From: JAHWKV01 sp040905365
Lineage (GTDB): Bacteria; Actinomycetota; CADDZG01; JAHWKV01
Reading direction: 5' to 3'
Length of the DNA stretch: 64,000 nucleotides
NCBI GenBank assembly: GCA_040905365.1
Contig: JBBDRQ010000064.1
Span: 1-64,000 of the forward strand
Position 1 is the first letter of the stretch. The number at the start of each line of letters is the position of its first letter. The notes beneath the pieces are model-generated. The model was not told the origin of the DNA. It saw only the letters and a program-made list of their open reading frames with translations, and searched no databases. Positions 15,429 to 23,920 of the stretch are shown here, in pieces. A program made the position numbers and the translations under genes.

Positions 15429-16655
15429 CGAGCTCTTGGCTTCTTCGGTTTCCTTCGGCTCCTCGGCGGGCTCGGGCTCCGGTTCCTTGACCTCCAGGCC
15501 CAGCGCCTCACGGATCCGGGGCATGACCACCTCTCCGCCCTTGGTGAGCAGGGTGCCGGCGGTTATCTCGTCCTCCATGTCCCAGGTGACCTCGCCCTTT
15601 TTGACCAGGTGCTGCAGGAAGGTCACTAGGTTCTTGGCGTACATGGAGCTGGCGTCGTAGGGAACTCCGGCCGGCAGGTTGGTGGGGCCGTGGATCGTGA
15701 CGTTGTGCTGGACGGTTACCTCGTCGGCTTTGGTCAGCTCGCAGTTGCCGCCCCGCTCGGCGGCCAGGTCGACGATCACACTGCCGGGCTGCATCTTGGC
15801 CACCATCTCTTTGGTGACCAGCATCGGCGACTTCTTGCCGGGAATGGCGGCTGTGGTGATTACTACGTCGCTTGCGGCAACGACCTTGGTCATGAGCTCG
15901 CGCTGTTTGCGGATGAAGTCCTCACCCTGCTCCTTGGCGTAGCCGCCCTTGTCCTCGGCGCCTTCGGTCTCGAGTTCCATCTCGACGAACTTGGCGCCGA
16001 CACTGAGCACCTGGTCCTTGACCGCCGGGCGCACGTCGTAGGCCTCGACCACGGCTCCGAGCCGTTTGGCCGTGGCGCAGGCCTGTAGGCCGGCCACTCC
16101 GCACCCGATCACGAACGCCTTGGCCGGTTTGAGGGTACCGGCCGCGGTGGTGAGCATAGGAAACATTCGGGGCAGCGAGTCGGCTGCGACCAGCACCGCT
16201 TTGTAGCCGGCGACTGTGGCCTGGGACGAAAGCGCGTCCATGCTCTGGGCCCGGGTGATCCGGGGCATCATCTCGATGGACAGGACGGTTGCACCGGTCT
16301 TGGCCATCTCGGCTATGCCTTCGGGGTTGCCCAGCGGATCGGTGAAGCCGATGAGAATCTGATCCTTGCGAAGCCTGGCCAGGTCGGCCTTCCCGTGCTC
16401 CGGGCTGTTGCCGTAGGTGTGCACCTGAAGGACGATGTCGGCCGCGAATGCTTCTTCGCGGGTGCCGATTTTGGCGCCCTTTTCTTCGTAGGCTTTGTCG
16501 ACGAAGCCCGCCGCGCGCCCGGCGCCCGACTCGATGACTGTTTGGATCCCGGCCTTGGTCAAGGGGGCGAGCACTCCGGGTACCAGCGCCACCCGGGTCT
16601 CGCCGGGGAACGTTTCGGCCGGTACTCCAACCGTAAGTTGCGGCTCCTCCGCCAC
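15426..16655 (-). CDS. pntAA: NAD(P) transhydrogenase subunit alpha part 1 (PntAA-like)
   Basis: 409 residues of the alanine-dehydrogenase/PntAA family: N-terminal AlaDh_PNT domain (VGVPAETFPGETRVALVPGV), NAD-binding fold with VIGCGVAGLQACATAKRLGA and VEAYDVRP, then VVITTAAIPGKKSP and DLAAERGGNCELT, which separate PntAA from alanine dehydrogenase. The C-terminus is a Glu/Pro-rich tail. The usual partners pntAB and pntB, which carry the membrane and NADP parts, are not adjacent; pheA is convergent downstream. Confidence 0.85.
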   Translation of the reverse strand: MAEEPQLTVGVPAETFPGETRVALVPGVLAPLTKAGIQTVIESGAGRAAGFVDKAYEEKGAKIGTREEAFAADIVLQVHTYGNSPEHGKADLARLRKDQILIGFTDPLGNPEGIAEMAKTGATVLSIEMMPRITRAQSMDALSSQATVAGYKAVLVAADSLPRMFPMLTTAAGTLKPAKAFVIGCGVAGLQACATAKRLGAVVEAYDVRPAVKDQVLSVGAKFVEMELETEGAEDKGGYAKEQGEDFIRKQRELMTKVVAASDVVITTAAIPGKKSPMLVTKEMVAKMQPGSVIVDLAAERGGNCELTKADEVTVQHNVTIHGPTNLPAGVPYDASSMYAKNLVTFLQHLVKKGEVTWDMEDEITAGTLLTKGGEVVMPRIREALGLEVKEPEPEPAEEPKETEEAKSS

Positions 16656-16827
16656 TTTTAGACCTCCTTATTGATTCTTCTCAGTGCTGTTTCAGCCCTG
16701 AGTGCCAGCCCAGCGATGCTGTTAACCGCCGTAAATCAAAAAATTGTCGAGAAACTATCCTAAGTAGGCTACTGGAAACGGCACGCCGAAAGCATCTTCG
16801 CCCCGGAGCGCAAGCCCCCGACTATGG

Positions 16828-16855
16828 TTGCCGGGATCCGGTTTGGCCTTATACT
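16828..16855 (+). promoter_or_regulatory. Candidate promoter of the rimP-nusA-infB operon
   Basis: TTGCCG (16828-16833) and TATACT (16850-16855) are separated by 16 bases. It lies about 250 bases ahead of rimP, leaving a leader that contains the hairpin at 16914-16945. Confidence 0.45.
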
Positions 16856-16913
16856 TTTTCACAGAAGTTTCAAAGCGCTTGGGCGCGGAATCCAAGCGCG
16901 GAATCAAAGGTTG

Positions 16914-16945
16914 AACAAAAGTGGGCTCATGGGCCCACTTTTGTT
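16914..16945 (+). terminator. Leader hairpin/attenuator ahead of rimP-nusA
   Basis: A perfect 13-base stem, AACAAAAGTGGGC and its complement, closes a 6-base loop. Its 3' arm ends in ACTTTTGTTT, so a T-rich tail is part of the stem. A stable hairpin between promoter and first gene of a nusA operon is a known place for NusA-dependent attenuation; that role is inferred. The remaining sequence of this 450-base intergenic region (16656-17107) shows nothing else I can name. Confidence 0.6.
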
Positions 16946-17107
16946 TCCCCGGAATAGGTGGCGTTGAGTCAGGGTGTAGTGGCACGTACGGCAGTAGACG
17001 GTTAAGTGGACGGTGAAAAGGCCTTGGGGATCCGCTCCTAGGGTCCTGGCCTGCGCCGGGGAAAGTCCCGGCAAATTGTAGCGAAGTTGGAACGGAGGTG
17101 GCTGCCT

Positions 17108-17593
17108 GTGGCCCGGCTCGAGATCGACACCTCCATCCATGCAATCTGTGAGGCCGTTGCCGAGGACTGCGGTTGCGAGTTGGTTGACGTCGGGTTTTCC
17201 GGCTCACGCAGGCGCAGGGTTTTGGAAGTCGTTGTCGACCGCGAAGGCGGTGTCGACATGGACCTGATCGTCGAAGTTTCGCGGCGACTTTCCGAGGCTC
17301 TGGATGAACGGGATCCGATTGAGGGCAGTTACACGTTGGAGGTGGCTTCGGCTGGACTGGAGCGGCCGCTGATCAAACCCGCCGACTTCGTTCGCTTCGC
17401 AGGTCGCGAGGCAAAGATCGTGTGTCACCAGGAGGTTGATGGTAAGAACCAGTTTGTAGGGGTTATTCGTCCGGGCGACGATGAATCCTTCATCGTCGAG
17501 CTCGAAGGAGGGCTTGAGGTAAGGGTTCCCTACCCGGCAGTGAAGAAGGCGCATCTGACAGTTGACTGGGAAGAAGAATTGGGGCGGCGTTGA
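17108..17593 (+). CDS. rimP: Ribosome maturation factor RimP
   Basis: 161 residues needed for 30S subunit maturation. N-terminal alpha/beta domain with CELVDVGFSGSRRRRVLEVVVD, the conserved YTLEVASAGLERPL motif near residue 75, and a C-terminal beta barrel ending KKAHLTVDWEEEL. GTG 17108 is used, with GGAGG at 17093-17097. First gene of the conserved rimP-nusA-ylxR-infB-ylxP-rbfA-nrnA-truB-ribF run. Confidence 0.93.
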   Translation: MARLEIDTSIHAICEAVAEDCGCELVDVGFSGSRRRRVLEVVVDREGGVDMDLIVEVSRRLSEALDERDPIEGSYTLEVASAGLERPLIKPADFVRFAGREAKIVCHQEVDGKNQFVGVIRPGDDESFIVELEGGLEVRVPYPAVKKAHLTVDWEEELGRR

Positions 17594-17644
17594 GCACGAT
17601 GGGGGACCTCGCCGGCGTAAGTCGAAGTTCGTTGGAGGGACCAA

Positions 17645-18733
17645 ATGAATCCGATTGATATGGATGCTCTGCGGCTGGTTGAACGCGAGAAGGGCATCTC
17701 GTTCGACAGTGTTGTGGTTGCCCTCGAGCAGGCACTGGCTGCTGCCTACAAGCGGTCCGCGCAGGCTGTCGCCCCGGAGGCGCGAGTGACCATCGACAGA
17801 AAGTCCGGGGAGGTGGTCGTCTACGCGCAGGAAGTCGAGGAGGACGCGGAGACCGGCGAGATCAAGGTCGTCAAGGAGTGGGAAGCCACTCCGCCCGACT
17901 TCGGCCGGATCGCGGCCCAGACCGCCAAGCAGGTGATCCTGCAGCGTATCCGCGAGGCGGAGCGGGAGATCACCTACGGGGAGTACTCCGGCAGGGAGGG
18001 CGACATCGTCACGGCGATCGTCCAGCAGGCCGACCCGCGCTACGTTGTGTTGGATCTGGGCAAAGGCGTGGAGGCTTCTCTGCCACAGCAGGAGCAGGTG
18101 CCCGGTGAGCGCTACGACCACGGGTCCCGCGTCAAGGCGTACATCGTCGAGGTGCGGCGCTCGCCCAAGGGTCCGCAGATCATCTGCTCGCGCACTCACC
18201 CCAACCTGATCCGCCGGCTGTTCGAGCTGGAGGTCCCCGAGATAGCCGAGGGCATTGTCGAGATCAAGCAGGTGGCCCGGGAGCCGGGACACCGCTCGAA
18301 GATCGCGGTCGCCTCCATGGATCGCAATGTCGACCCGACCGGCGCCTGCGTGGGTCCGCGGGGATCCAGGGTGCGCATGGTGGTCAACGAGCTTCGGGGA
18401 GAGAAAGTAGATATCATCGCCTGGTCGGACGATATCGGCGAGTTTGTTGCCAACGCCCTATCGCCTGCCAAGGTCAAGGAAGTGCGCATTGACCCCGAGA
18501 CCCAGACGGCCGAGGTGACGGTACCTGATTTTCAGTTGTCCTTGGCCATCGGCAAGGAAGGTCAAAACGCTCGACTGGCGGCCCGTTTGACCGGTTGGCG
18601 GATCGACATAAAGAGTGAGTCGCAGGCCTCTCAGGACAAACCGGAGCTCTCCGCCGAACCAACGGTCGTCGAGCTTCCGGCGGATCCGCCCGGAGCGGTC
18701 GAGGAGGGCACCAGCTCCGCGGTAGGTGGTTGA
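17645..18733 (+). CDS. nusA: Transcription termination/antitermination factor NusA
   Basis: 362 residues: N-terminal RNA-polymerase-binding domain (1-120, EREKGISFDSVVVALEQAL), S1 domain (about 130-200, GDIVTAIVQQADPRYVVLDL) and two KH domains (about 200-340, with GACVGPRGSRVRMVVNEL and LAIGKEGQNARLAARLTGW). A short acidic tail replaces the C-terminal repeats of proteobacterial NusA, as usual in Actinomycetota. GGAGGG lies just upstream of the ATG. NusA probably regulates its own operon through the leader hairpin. Confidence 0.95.
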   Translation: MNPIDMDALRLVEREKGISFDSVVVALEQALAAAYKRSAQAVAPEARVTIDRKSGEVVVYAQEVEEDAETGEIKVVKEWEATPPDFGRIAAQTAKQVILQRIREAEREITYGEYSGREGDIVTAIVQQADPRYVVLDLGKGVEASLPQQEQVPGERYDHGSRVKAYIVEVRRSPKGPQIICSRTHPNLIRRLFELEVPEIAEGIVEIKQVAREPGHRSKIAVASMDRNVDPTGACVGPRGSRVRMVVNELRGEKVDIIAWSDDIGEFVANALSPAKVKEVRIDPETQTAEVTVPDFQLSLAIGKEGQNARLAARLTGWRIDIKSESQASQDKPELSAEPTVVELPADPPGAVEEGTSSAVGG

Positions 18734-19010
18734 GCGGTCGTGCTGCGGGTGCCGCACCCGGCGTGATCAGCAGCATCTGATCCGCTTCTGCAGGACGGCC
18801 GAAGGCTCGGTTGCCCTGGACGTCACCGGCACTTTAGGGGGCAGGGGAGGTTATGTCTGCCGTAGTGTGTCCTGTTTGAGGGCGGCGCTGAAACGTTGCG
18901 CGCTGGCCAGGTCCCTGCGTACGAAAATAAATGAAGAACAGGCTGCGGGCTTAACAGACGAGTTCGTGAGATATGTTGGAGTAGTCGATGACGAGCACCA
19001 GAGTTCATGA
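18726..19010 (+). CDS. ylxR: YlxR family RNA-binding protein
   Basis: 94 residues starting at GTG 18726, overlapping nusA by 8 bases; its end overlaps infB by 23 bases. The YlxR signature is present: SCCGCRTRRDQQHLIRFCR and GRGGYVCRSVSCLRAALKR. The family binds RNA or acts as a nucleoid-associated regulator in some Firmicutes; in this operon position it is nearly universal in Gram-positive lineages. The C-terminal 30 residues are unusual in length. Confidence 0.85.
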   Translation: MVERSCCGCRTRRDQQHLIRFCRTAEGSVALDVTGTLGGRGGYVCRSVSCLRAALKRCALARSLRTKINEEQAAGLTDEFVRYVGVVDDEHQSS

Positions 19011-21240
19011 AGTTGCGAAACGGCTTGGCATGTCTTCCAAGGAGACTGTCAGCAAATTCGTCGCGCTCGGAGTCAACGTTTCCAGTCACGCATCCTCGGT
19101 ATCCGACGCGGATATAGACCGTCTGGTCCGCTCCCTCGACGGCGTCGACGGTAAGGCGCAGAAATCCGAAAGAGGTAAGGCTCCGACCTCAAGAGCCGGC
19201 AACGCTGCCGGGGCCGCTCCCGCGCAACCGGCCAAATCTTCCAAGACCCGCCGGAAGGAAGACAAGGATGAGCCGGCGCCCAAGTCCACCTCCAAGCCCA
19301 AAGCGGAGCCGGCCAAGCCCAAGGCGGAGCAAAAGAGGGCCCCGGCGCCGCCCGAGCCCGAAGCTAAGCCGGCGCCTGCACCAAAAGCTCACGCGCAAGA
19401 GGAGCAGCCTTCCCCCAAAGCTGAGGAGACTGCCGAGGCTGCCGAGCCGAGTCCGCCTGCGGCGCCGTCCGCCGCCGACTCCGGTGTGATCCACGTGCCG
19501 CACGGAGTCACCGTCGAGGAACTGGCCGAGAAAGTGGACAGGCCGGCCGGCGACATCATCAAGACGTTGATGGTGCTCGGTGAGATGAAGACGATCACCC
19601 AGTCGCTGTCGGACGCGTTGGTCGACGTGGTTGCCGACGAGCTGGGTTTGAAGATCGAGGTCGTTTCGGTGGAGGAGGAGGCCAAGGAGCAGGAGGAGTC
19701 GAACGTCGTCGAGGACGATCCCTCGGATCTGCAGCCTCGAGCGCCGATCGTTACCGTCATGGGCCACGTCGACCACGGCAAGAGTTCGATCCTGCAGCAG
19801 TACCGTAAGAAGGAGATGCTCGCTTTGGAGGCCGGTGGGATTACCCAGGCCATAGGCGCATACCAGGTTCACGACCCCGAGGGCGGGCTGGTCACCTTCA
19901 TCGACACTCCCGGTCACGAAGCCTTTACTCAGATGAGAGCCCGGGGCGCCCAGGTCACCGATATCGCCATCTTGGTGGTTGCCGCCGACGACGGCGTGCA
20001 GCCCCAGACCATTGAAGCAATGGATCACGCGGTGGCTGCGGGAGTTCCGATAATCGTCGCCGTCAACAAGATCGACAAACCCGAGGCGGACCCCATCCGC
20101 TCCCGTCAGCAGCTGGCCGAGCTCGGTCTGCAGCCTGAAGAGTGGGGCGGTGACACCGTGTTTGTCGACGTTTCCGCCAAGCAGGGCACCAACCTGGACG
20201 ACCTGCTGGAGATGATCCACCTGGTAACCGAGCTGCAGGAGCTCAAGGCCAACCCGAACGCGGCGGCTCGTGGTGTTTCTATCGAGGCCCATCTGGACAG
20301 GGGCCGCGGTCCGGTGGCTACTCTGATCGTCCAGCGCGGCACTCTGAAGGTGGGCGATCCGCTGGTTTGCGGAGCTGCTTGGTGCCGGGTACGGGCGATG
20401 ACCGACGAGACCGGTAAGAAGATCAAGGGGGCCGGACCCTCCCGCCCCGTTTTGGTAACCGGCTGGTCCAAGGTCCCCGAAGCCGGTGACGAGTTCAAGG
20501 TGGTGGCCGACGACCGGGAAGCCAAGCGAATCGCGCAAGAGCGCGAGGCGAAGTTGCGGCAGGCCGAGTTTGCGGCAGGCGGCAAGCCCATGAGCCTAGA
20601 GGATTTGCTGTCCAAGACCCGCACCGGAGATGTACCAGAGCTCAAGCTCATCGTCAAGGCCAATACCCAGGGGGCGATCGAGGCGTTGATCGAGTCCATA
20701 GAGAAGATGGACTCGACGCTGGTCAAGACCGTGGTGCAGCGGCGCGCGGTGGGCGCTATCAACGAGAACGATATCTGGATGGCCAAGGCCTCCGGAGCGA
20801 TCGTCGTCGGTTTCGCGGTCCGCCCCGACGCGGGCGCCCGACAGCTGGCCGAGAAAGAGGGCGTCGATGTCCGGCTTTACGAGGTCATCTACCAGTTGCT
20901 CGACGATATCGAGAAGGCGACGCACGGATTGCTCGCGCCGCTCGAGGAAGAGGTCGTCACCGGAACCGCCGAGGTCCGGGAGCTGTTTAAGACGCCCAAG
21001 GGAATGGTGGCCGGCTGCTACATCACCGAGGGTAAGGTTAGGCGCAACTCGCGAGTTCGGCTGCTGCGGGACGGCAACGTCGTGCACAGCGGGGAGCTGT
21101 CGGGCCTGCGGCGGTTCAAGGACGATGTGAGAGAGGTGGCCACCGGCTACGAGTGCGGTATTGCCCTCGCCGGCTACAACGACATCAAGCGAGGCGACAT
21201 CATCGAGGCCTATGAGGTTCGAGAGGTGGCCCGTACCTAA
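18988..21240 (+). CDS. infB: Translation initiation factor IF-2
   Basis: 750 residues. A first IF2_N helix bundle (RVHEVAKRLGMSSKE), a Lys/Ala/Pro/Glu-rich linker (about 60-160), a second IF2_N domain (about 165-225), then the GTPase: VMGHVDHGKSS (G1), DTPGHE (G3), NKIDKPEA (G4), SAK (G5), followed by domains II-IV. It delivers initiator tRNA to the 30S subunit. Part of the rimP operon. Confidence 0.97.
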   Translation: MTSTRVHEVAKRLGMSSKETVSKFVALGVNVSSHASSVSDADIDRLVRSLDGVDGKAQKSERGKAPTSRAGNAAGAAPAQPAKSSKTRRKEDKDEPAPKSTSKPKAEPAKPKAEQKRAPAPPEPEAKPAPAPKAHAQEEQPSPKAEETAEAAEPSPPAAPSAADSGVIHVPHGVTVEELAEKVDRPAGDIIKTLMVLGEMKTITQSLSDALVDVVADELGLKIEVVSVEEEAKEQEESNVVEDDPSDLQPRAPIVTVMGHVDHGKSSILQQYRKKEMLALEAGGITQAIGAYQVHDPEGGLVTFIDTPGHEAFTQMRARGAQVTDIAILVVAADDGVQPQTIEAMDHAVAAGVPIIVAVNKIDKPEADPIRSRQQLAELGLQPEEWGGDTVFVDVSAKQGTNLDDLLEMIHLVTELQELKANPNAAARGVSIEAHLDRGRGPVATLIVQRGTLKVGDPLVCGAAWCRVRAMTDETGKKIKGAGPSRPVLVTGWSKVPEAGDEFKVVADDREAKRIAQEREAKLRQAEFAAGGKPMSLEDLLSKTRTGDVPELKLIVKANTQGAIEALIESIEKMDSTLVKTVVQRRAVGAINENDIWMAKASGAIVVGFAVRPDAGARQLAEKEGVDVRLYEVIYQLLDDIEKATHGLLAPLEEEVVTGTAEVRELFKTPKGMVAGCYITEGKVRRNSRVRLLRDGNVVHSGELSGLRRFKDDVREVATGYECGIALAGYNDIKRGDIIEAYEVREVART

Positions 21241-21293
21241 AGGCTCCGGACTGATCTAGGCTGGGAGGGCTCAACGCCGACTGGGTAACCGTA

Positions 21294-21587
21294 ATGTTCG
21301 TTGGTATCGGCAGGTTCGACTTCGTGGTGGCGTCTTCCACGTCTCTCAAGGAGAAGCGCCGGGTAGTGCGATCGCTCACGGCGAACCTGCGAAACAAGTT
21401 CAACCTGGCCGTGGCCGAGGTGGAGTATCAGGATCTGAGGCAAAGGGCTGCGCTGGGTGTGGCGTGCGTGTCGAACTCGGCGTTTCACTGCAAGAAGATG
21501 CTTCACGAGGTCGAGCGGTTCGTGCGCAGCCAGTACGAGATCGAGGTTGTCGGCGCGGACACAGAGGTGATCACTCCGGATGCCTAA
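21294..21587 (+). CDS. ylxP: DUF503 family protein YlxP
   Basis: 97 residues with the DUF503 opening MFVGIGRFDFVVASSTSLKE followed by KRRVVRSL and the later NLAVAEVEYQDL..RAALGVACVS. This family nearly always lies between infB and rbfA and is linked to ribosome assembly, but its biochemical role is not settled. Its end overlaps rbfA by 8 bases. Confidence 0.9.
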   Translation: MFVGIGRFDFVVASSTSLKEKRRVVRSLTANLRNKFNLAVAEVEYQDLRQRAALGVACVSNSAFHCKKMLHEVERFVRSQYEIEVVGADTEVITPDA

Positions 21588-21984
21588 GAACTATCCCCGA
21601 GCCAATCGGGTGGAGAAGCTGGCGCAGATGGTGCTCGGCGAAGCGATTTTGGACCTCAAGGACCCGCGGGTGGGTTTTGCTACGGTGACCACCGTGAGAA
21701 TGTCGCGCGATCTTCGGGTGGCTGAGGTGTTCGTCAGCGCCATGGGCAGCGAGGAAGAGCAGAGCCAGACCATAGCGGCGATCAAGCACGCTACGCCGCA
21801 CCTACGGTCCGTATTGGGCCAGCAGGTGCGTATGCGCCGGCTGCCCGAGGTAAAGATCGTTGAGGATCTGACCGCCCAGACCGTGGCGCGGATGGAGGAG
21901 TTGTTAAGAGCCTCCGGCGCCCCCAAGGAGCCCGAGGCGGAAGCCGAGGAATATGAACCCGACGACGAGGATGATGAGCATTGA
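21580..21984 (+). CDS. rbfA: Ribosome-binding factor A
   Basis: 134 residues: KH-type domain with RANRVEKLAQMVLGEAILDL, DPRVGFATVTTVRMSRDLRV and RRLPEVKIVED, followed by an acidic tail of about 30 residues. RbfA matures the 5' end of 16S rRNA in late 30S assembly. It overlaps both neighbours. Confidence 0.95.
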   Translation: MPKNYPRANRVEKLAQMVLGEAILDLKDPRVGFATVTTVRMSRDLRVAEVFVSAMGSEEEQSQTIAAIKHATPHLRSVLGQQVRMRRLPEVKIVEDLTAQTVARMEELLRASGAPKEPEAEAEEYEPDDEDDEH

Positions 21985-22958
21985 TCACTGCAGATAGTTG
22001 GGATCGGGCGGGCCGGCATCTCGCCCAGACCCGCCGGGTCGTACTTGCCTGTCACGTTTCCCCCGACGGCGATGCGCTGGGCTCCATGCTGGGTCTGGGG
22101 TTGTACCTGACGCAGTTGGGCAAAAAAGTTTGGATGACCTGGGGCGCCACTGAAGTGGTAAAGCCAGTTGCCTTCGGATTCTTACCCGGCATCGACGGCA
22201 TTTGCGGGCCCGACCAGGTGCCCGAAGCGCCGGAAACCTTCGTTGCCCTGGACTGCGGGCACGTGAGCCGGCTGGACGTCCTCACGCCCAAGTTCGAGGC
22301 GGCGCAGACGACCGTGAACATCGATCATCACGTTTCCAACAACGACTATGCCGACATCAACCTCGTCGACCCGGCCGCAGCGTCATCCTCGGAGCTGGTG
22401 TACGAGCTGATCAAGCGGATGGGGGGCGAGCTCGACAGTGACGTGGCCACCTGCCTGTACACGGGGATAGTGACCGACACCGGGAGGTTTCAGTACTCCA
22501 ACACGACCGCCGGGACTCTGCGGGCGGCGGCGGACCTCATCTCGGCCGGCGCGGATCACGTGGCCGTCGGTGAGTCGGTGTACGAGTCGGCTCCCTTTGC
22601 GCAGTTGGGCGTGCTGGGCGCGATGTTCAACCGTGCCCGGTTGATCGACGGCGTCGTCTACAGCTGGGTAGAGCTGGCCGACCTGGGTGAGCTCTCCATG
22701 GAAGACACCGACGACCTCATCGACGCTCTGCGTTCGGTGCGCGAAGCGGAGGTCGCGCTGCTGCTCAAGGAGCGTCCGGAAGGCGGCTGGAAGGGTTCCT
22801 TGCGTGCGCGCTCGGACGTAGACGTCTCTGAGATCGCCCGCTCGCTGGGCGGCGGAGGCCACGTCAAAGCTGCCGGCTTCGTGCAACAGGGCGATCCGGA
22901 GGAAGTGGTAAAGCGGATCCTGGATAAGCTGACGGCGGCTGCCGGCGCTTCCGCATGA
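21981..22958 (+). CDS. nrnA: DHH-family bifunctional oligoribonuclease / pAp phosphatase NrnA
   Basis: 325 residues. DHH phosphodiesterase motifs: CHVSPDGDALGSMLGLG, the Asp of ALDCGH, NIDHHVSNNDYAD (DHH) and a C-terminal DHHA1 domain with GGGGHVKAAGF. NrnA degrades nanoRNA oligonucleotides and hydrolyses pAp. It starts at TTG 21981 overlapping the rbfA stop as TTGA, so translation is coupled. Confidence 0.9.
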   Translation: MITADSWDRAGRHLAQTRRVVLACHVSPDGDALGSMLGLGLYLTQLGKKVWMTWGATEVVKPVAFGFLPGIDGICGPDQVPEAPETFVALDCGHVSRLDVLTPKFEAAQTTVNIDHHVSNNDYADINLVDPAAASSSELVYELIKRMGGELDSDVATCLYTGIVTDTGRFQYSNTTAGTLRAAADLISAGADHVAVGESVYESAPFAQLGVLGAMFNRARLIDGVVYSWVELADLGELSMEDTDDLIDALRSVREAEVALLLKERPEGGWKGSLRARSDVDVSEIARSLGGGGHVKAAGFVQQGDPEEVVKRILDKLTAAAGASA

Positions 22959-23920
22959 GCGAACAGAGCCCCATCTCCGGGTTGTTGGTAATAGACAAAC
23001 CGCCCGCCTGCACCTCCCACGACGTGGTGGCGCGGGTGCGGCGCACCCTGGCCACCTCCAAGGTGGGCCACGCGGGCACTTTGGACCCTTCGGCCACCGG
23101 CGTGCTGCTGGTAGGGGTGGGCAAGGCTACCCGCATACTGCAGTTCCTTCAGAACCTCGCCAAGGAGTATCGGGCAACGGTGCAGCTGGGGGTCGTCACG
23201 GATTCTCAGGATGCCGACGGGCAAGTGGTCTCCAGCACCGAGTGCGACATGCAGATGGATCAAGTGCGGGAGGCGGCCGAGCGCTTTGTCGGTGAGATCG
23301 CCCAGATCCCCCCTATGGTCTCCGCGGTGAAAGTGGGCGGCGAGCGCCTGTACAAGGCGGCCCGCCGCGGCGAGGTCGTGGAGCGGGAGCCTCGCACGGT
23401 TAGGGTTTATGCGCTGCAGGTGGAGGATTTCGATCGCGCAACCCAGGAGGCTACTTTGTACGTAAAGTGCTCCTCTGGGACCTTTGTGCGTACTCTGGCC
23501 GCCGATCTGGGCGAGATACTCGGCTGCGGCGCTCATGTGAAGGGTCTCAGGCGCCTGGCCATCGGCTCGTTTACCGAGGCCGAGGCCGTGCCTTTGGACG
23601 AGCTTGAGGGTGAGGCCCCGGCCGAGGCGGCCAACCGTGTTCTACCCATGCACGCTGCGCTGCGGGACTTTCCGAGCCGTACCGTCGAAGGCGATGAGTA
23701 CGCTGCGGTAAGCCACGGTCGCCCTCTCGAGGTTGCCGGCGACGCGCCCAAGCGCCTAGGGGAGCTGCCGGTTATGAGCGCCGGGCGAGGCGACAGGCCC
23801 GCGCACGAGGCCGGCATGACCGCCGGCATACCGGTGGCGATACGCGGTCCTGAGGGCCAGTTGATAGCGGTGTACCGGCGGTCGTCCGGCAAGCTGAAGC
23901 CCGCGGCGGTGCTGATGTGA
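22955..23920 (+). CDS. truB: tRNA pseudouridine(55) synthase TruB
   Basis: 321 residues making pseudouridine 55 in the T-loop of tRNAs. The N-terminus shows GLLVIDKPPACTSHDVV and KVGHAGTLDPSATGVLLVG, with the catalytic Asp in GTLDP. Later motifs are YRATVQLGVVTDSQDADG and YVKCSSGTFVRTLAADLG. Start ATG overlaps the nrnA stop as ATGA. The C-terminal RNA-binding part is longer than in minimal TruB. Confidence 0.95.
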   Translation: MSEQSPISGLLVIDKPPACTSHDVVARVRRTLATSKVGHAGTLDPSATGVLLVGVGKATRILQFLQNLAKEYRATVQLGVVTDSQDADGQVVSSTECDMQMDQVREAAERFVGEIAQIPPMVSAVKVGGERLYKAARRGEVVEREPRTVRVYALQVEDFDRATQEATLYVKCSSGTFVRTLAADLGEILGCGAHVKGLRRLAIGSFTEAEAVPLDELEGEAPAEAANRVLPMHAALRDFPSRTVEGDEYAAVSHGRPLEVAGDAPKRLGELPVMSAGRGDRPAHEAGMTAGIPVAIRGPEGQLIAVYRRSSGKLKPAAVLM

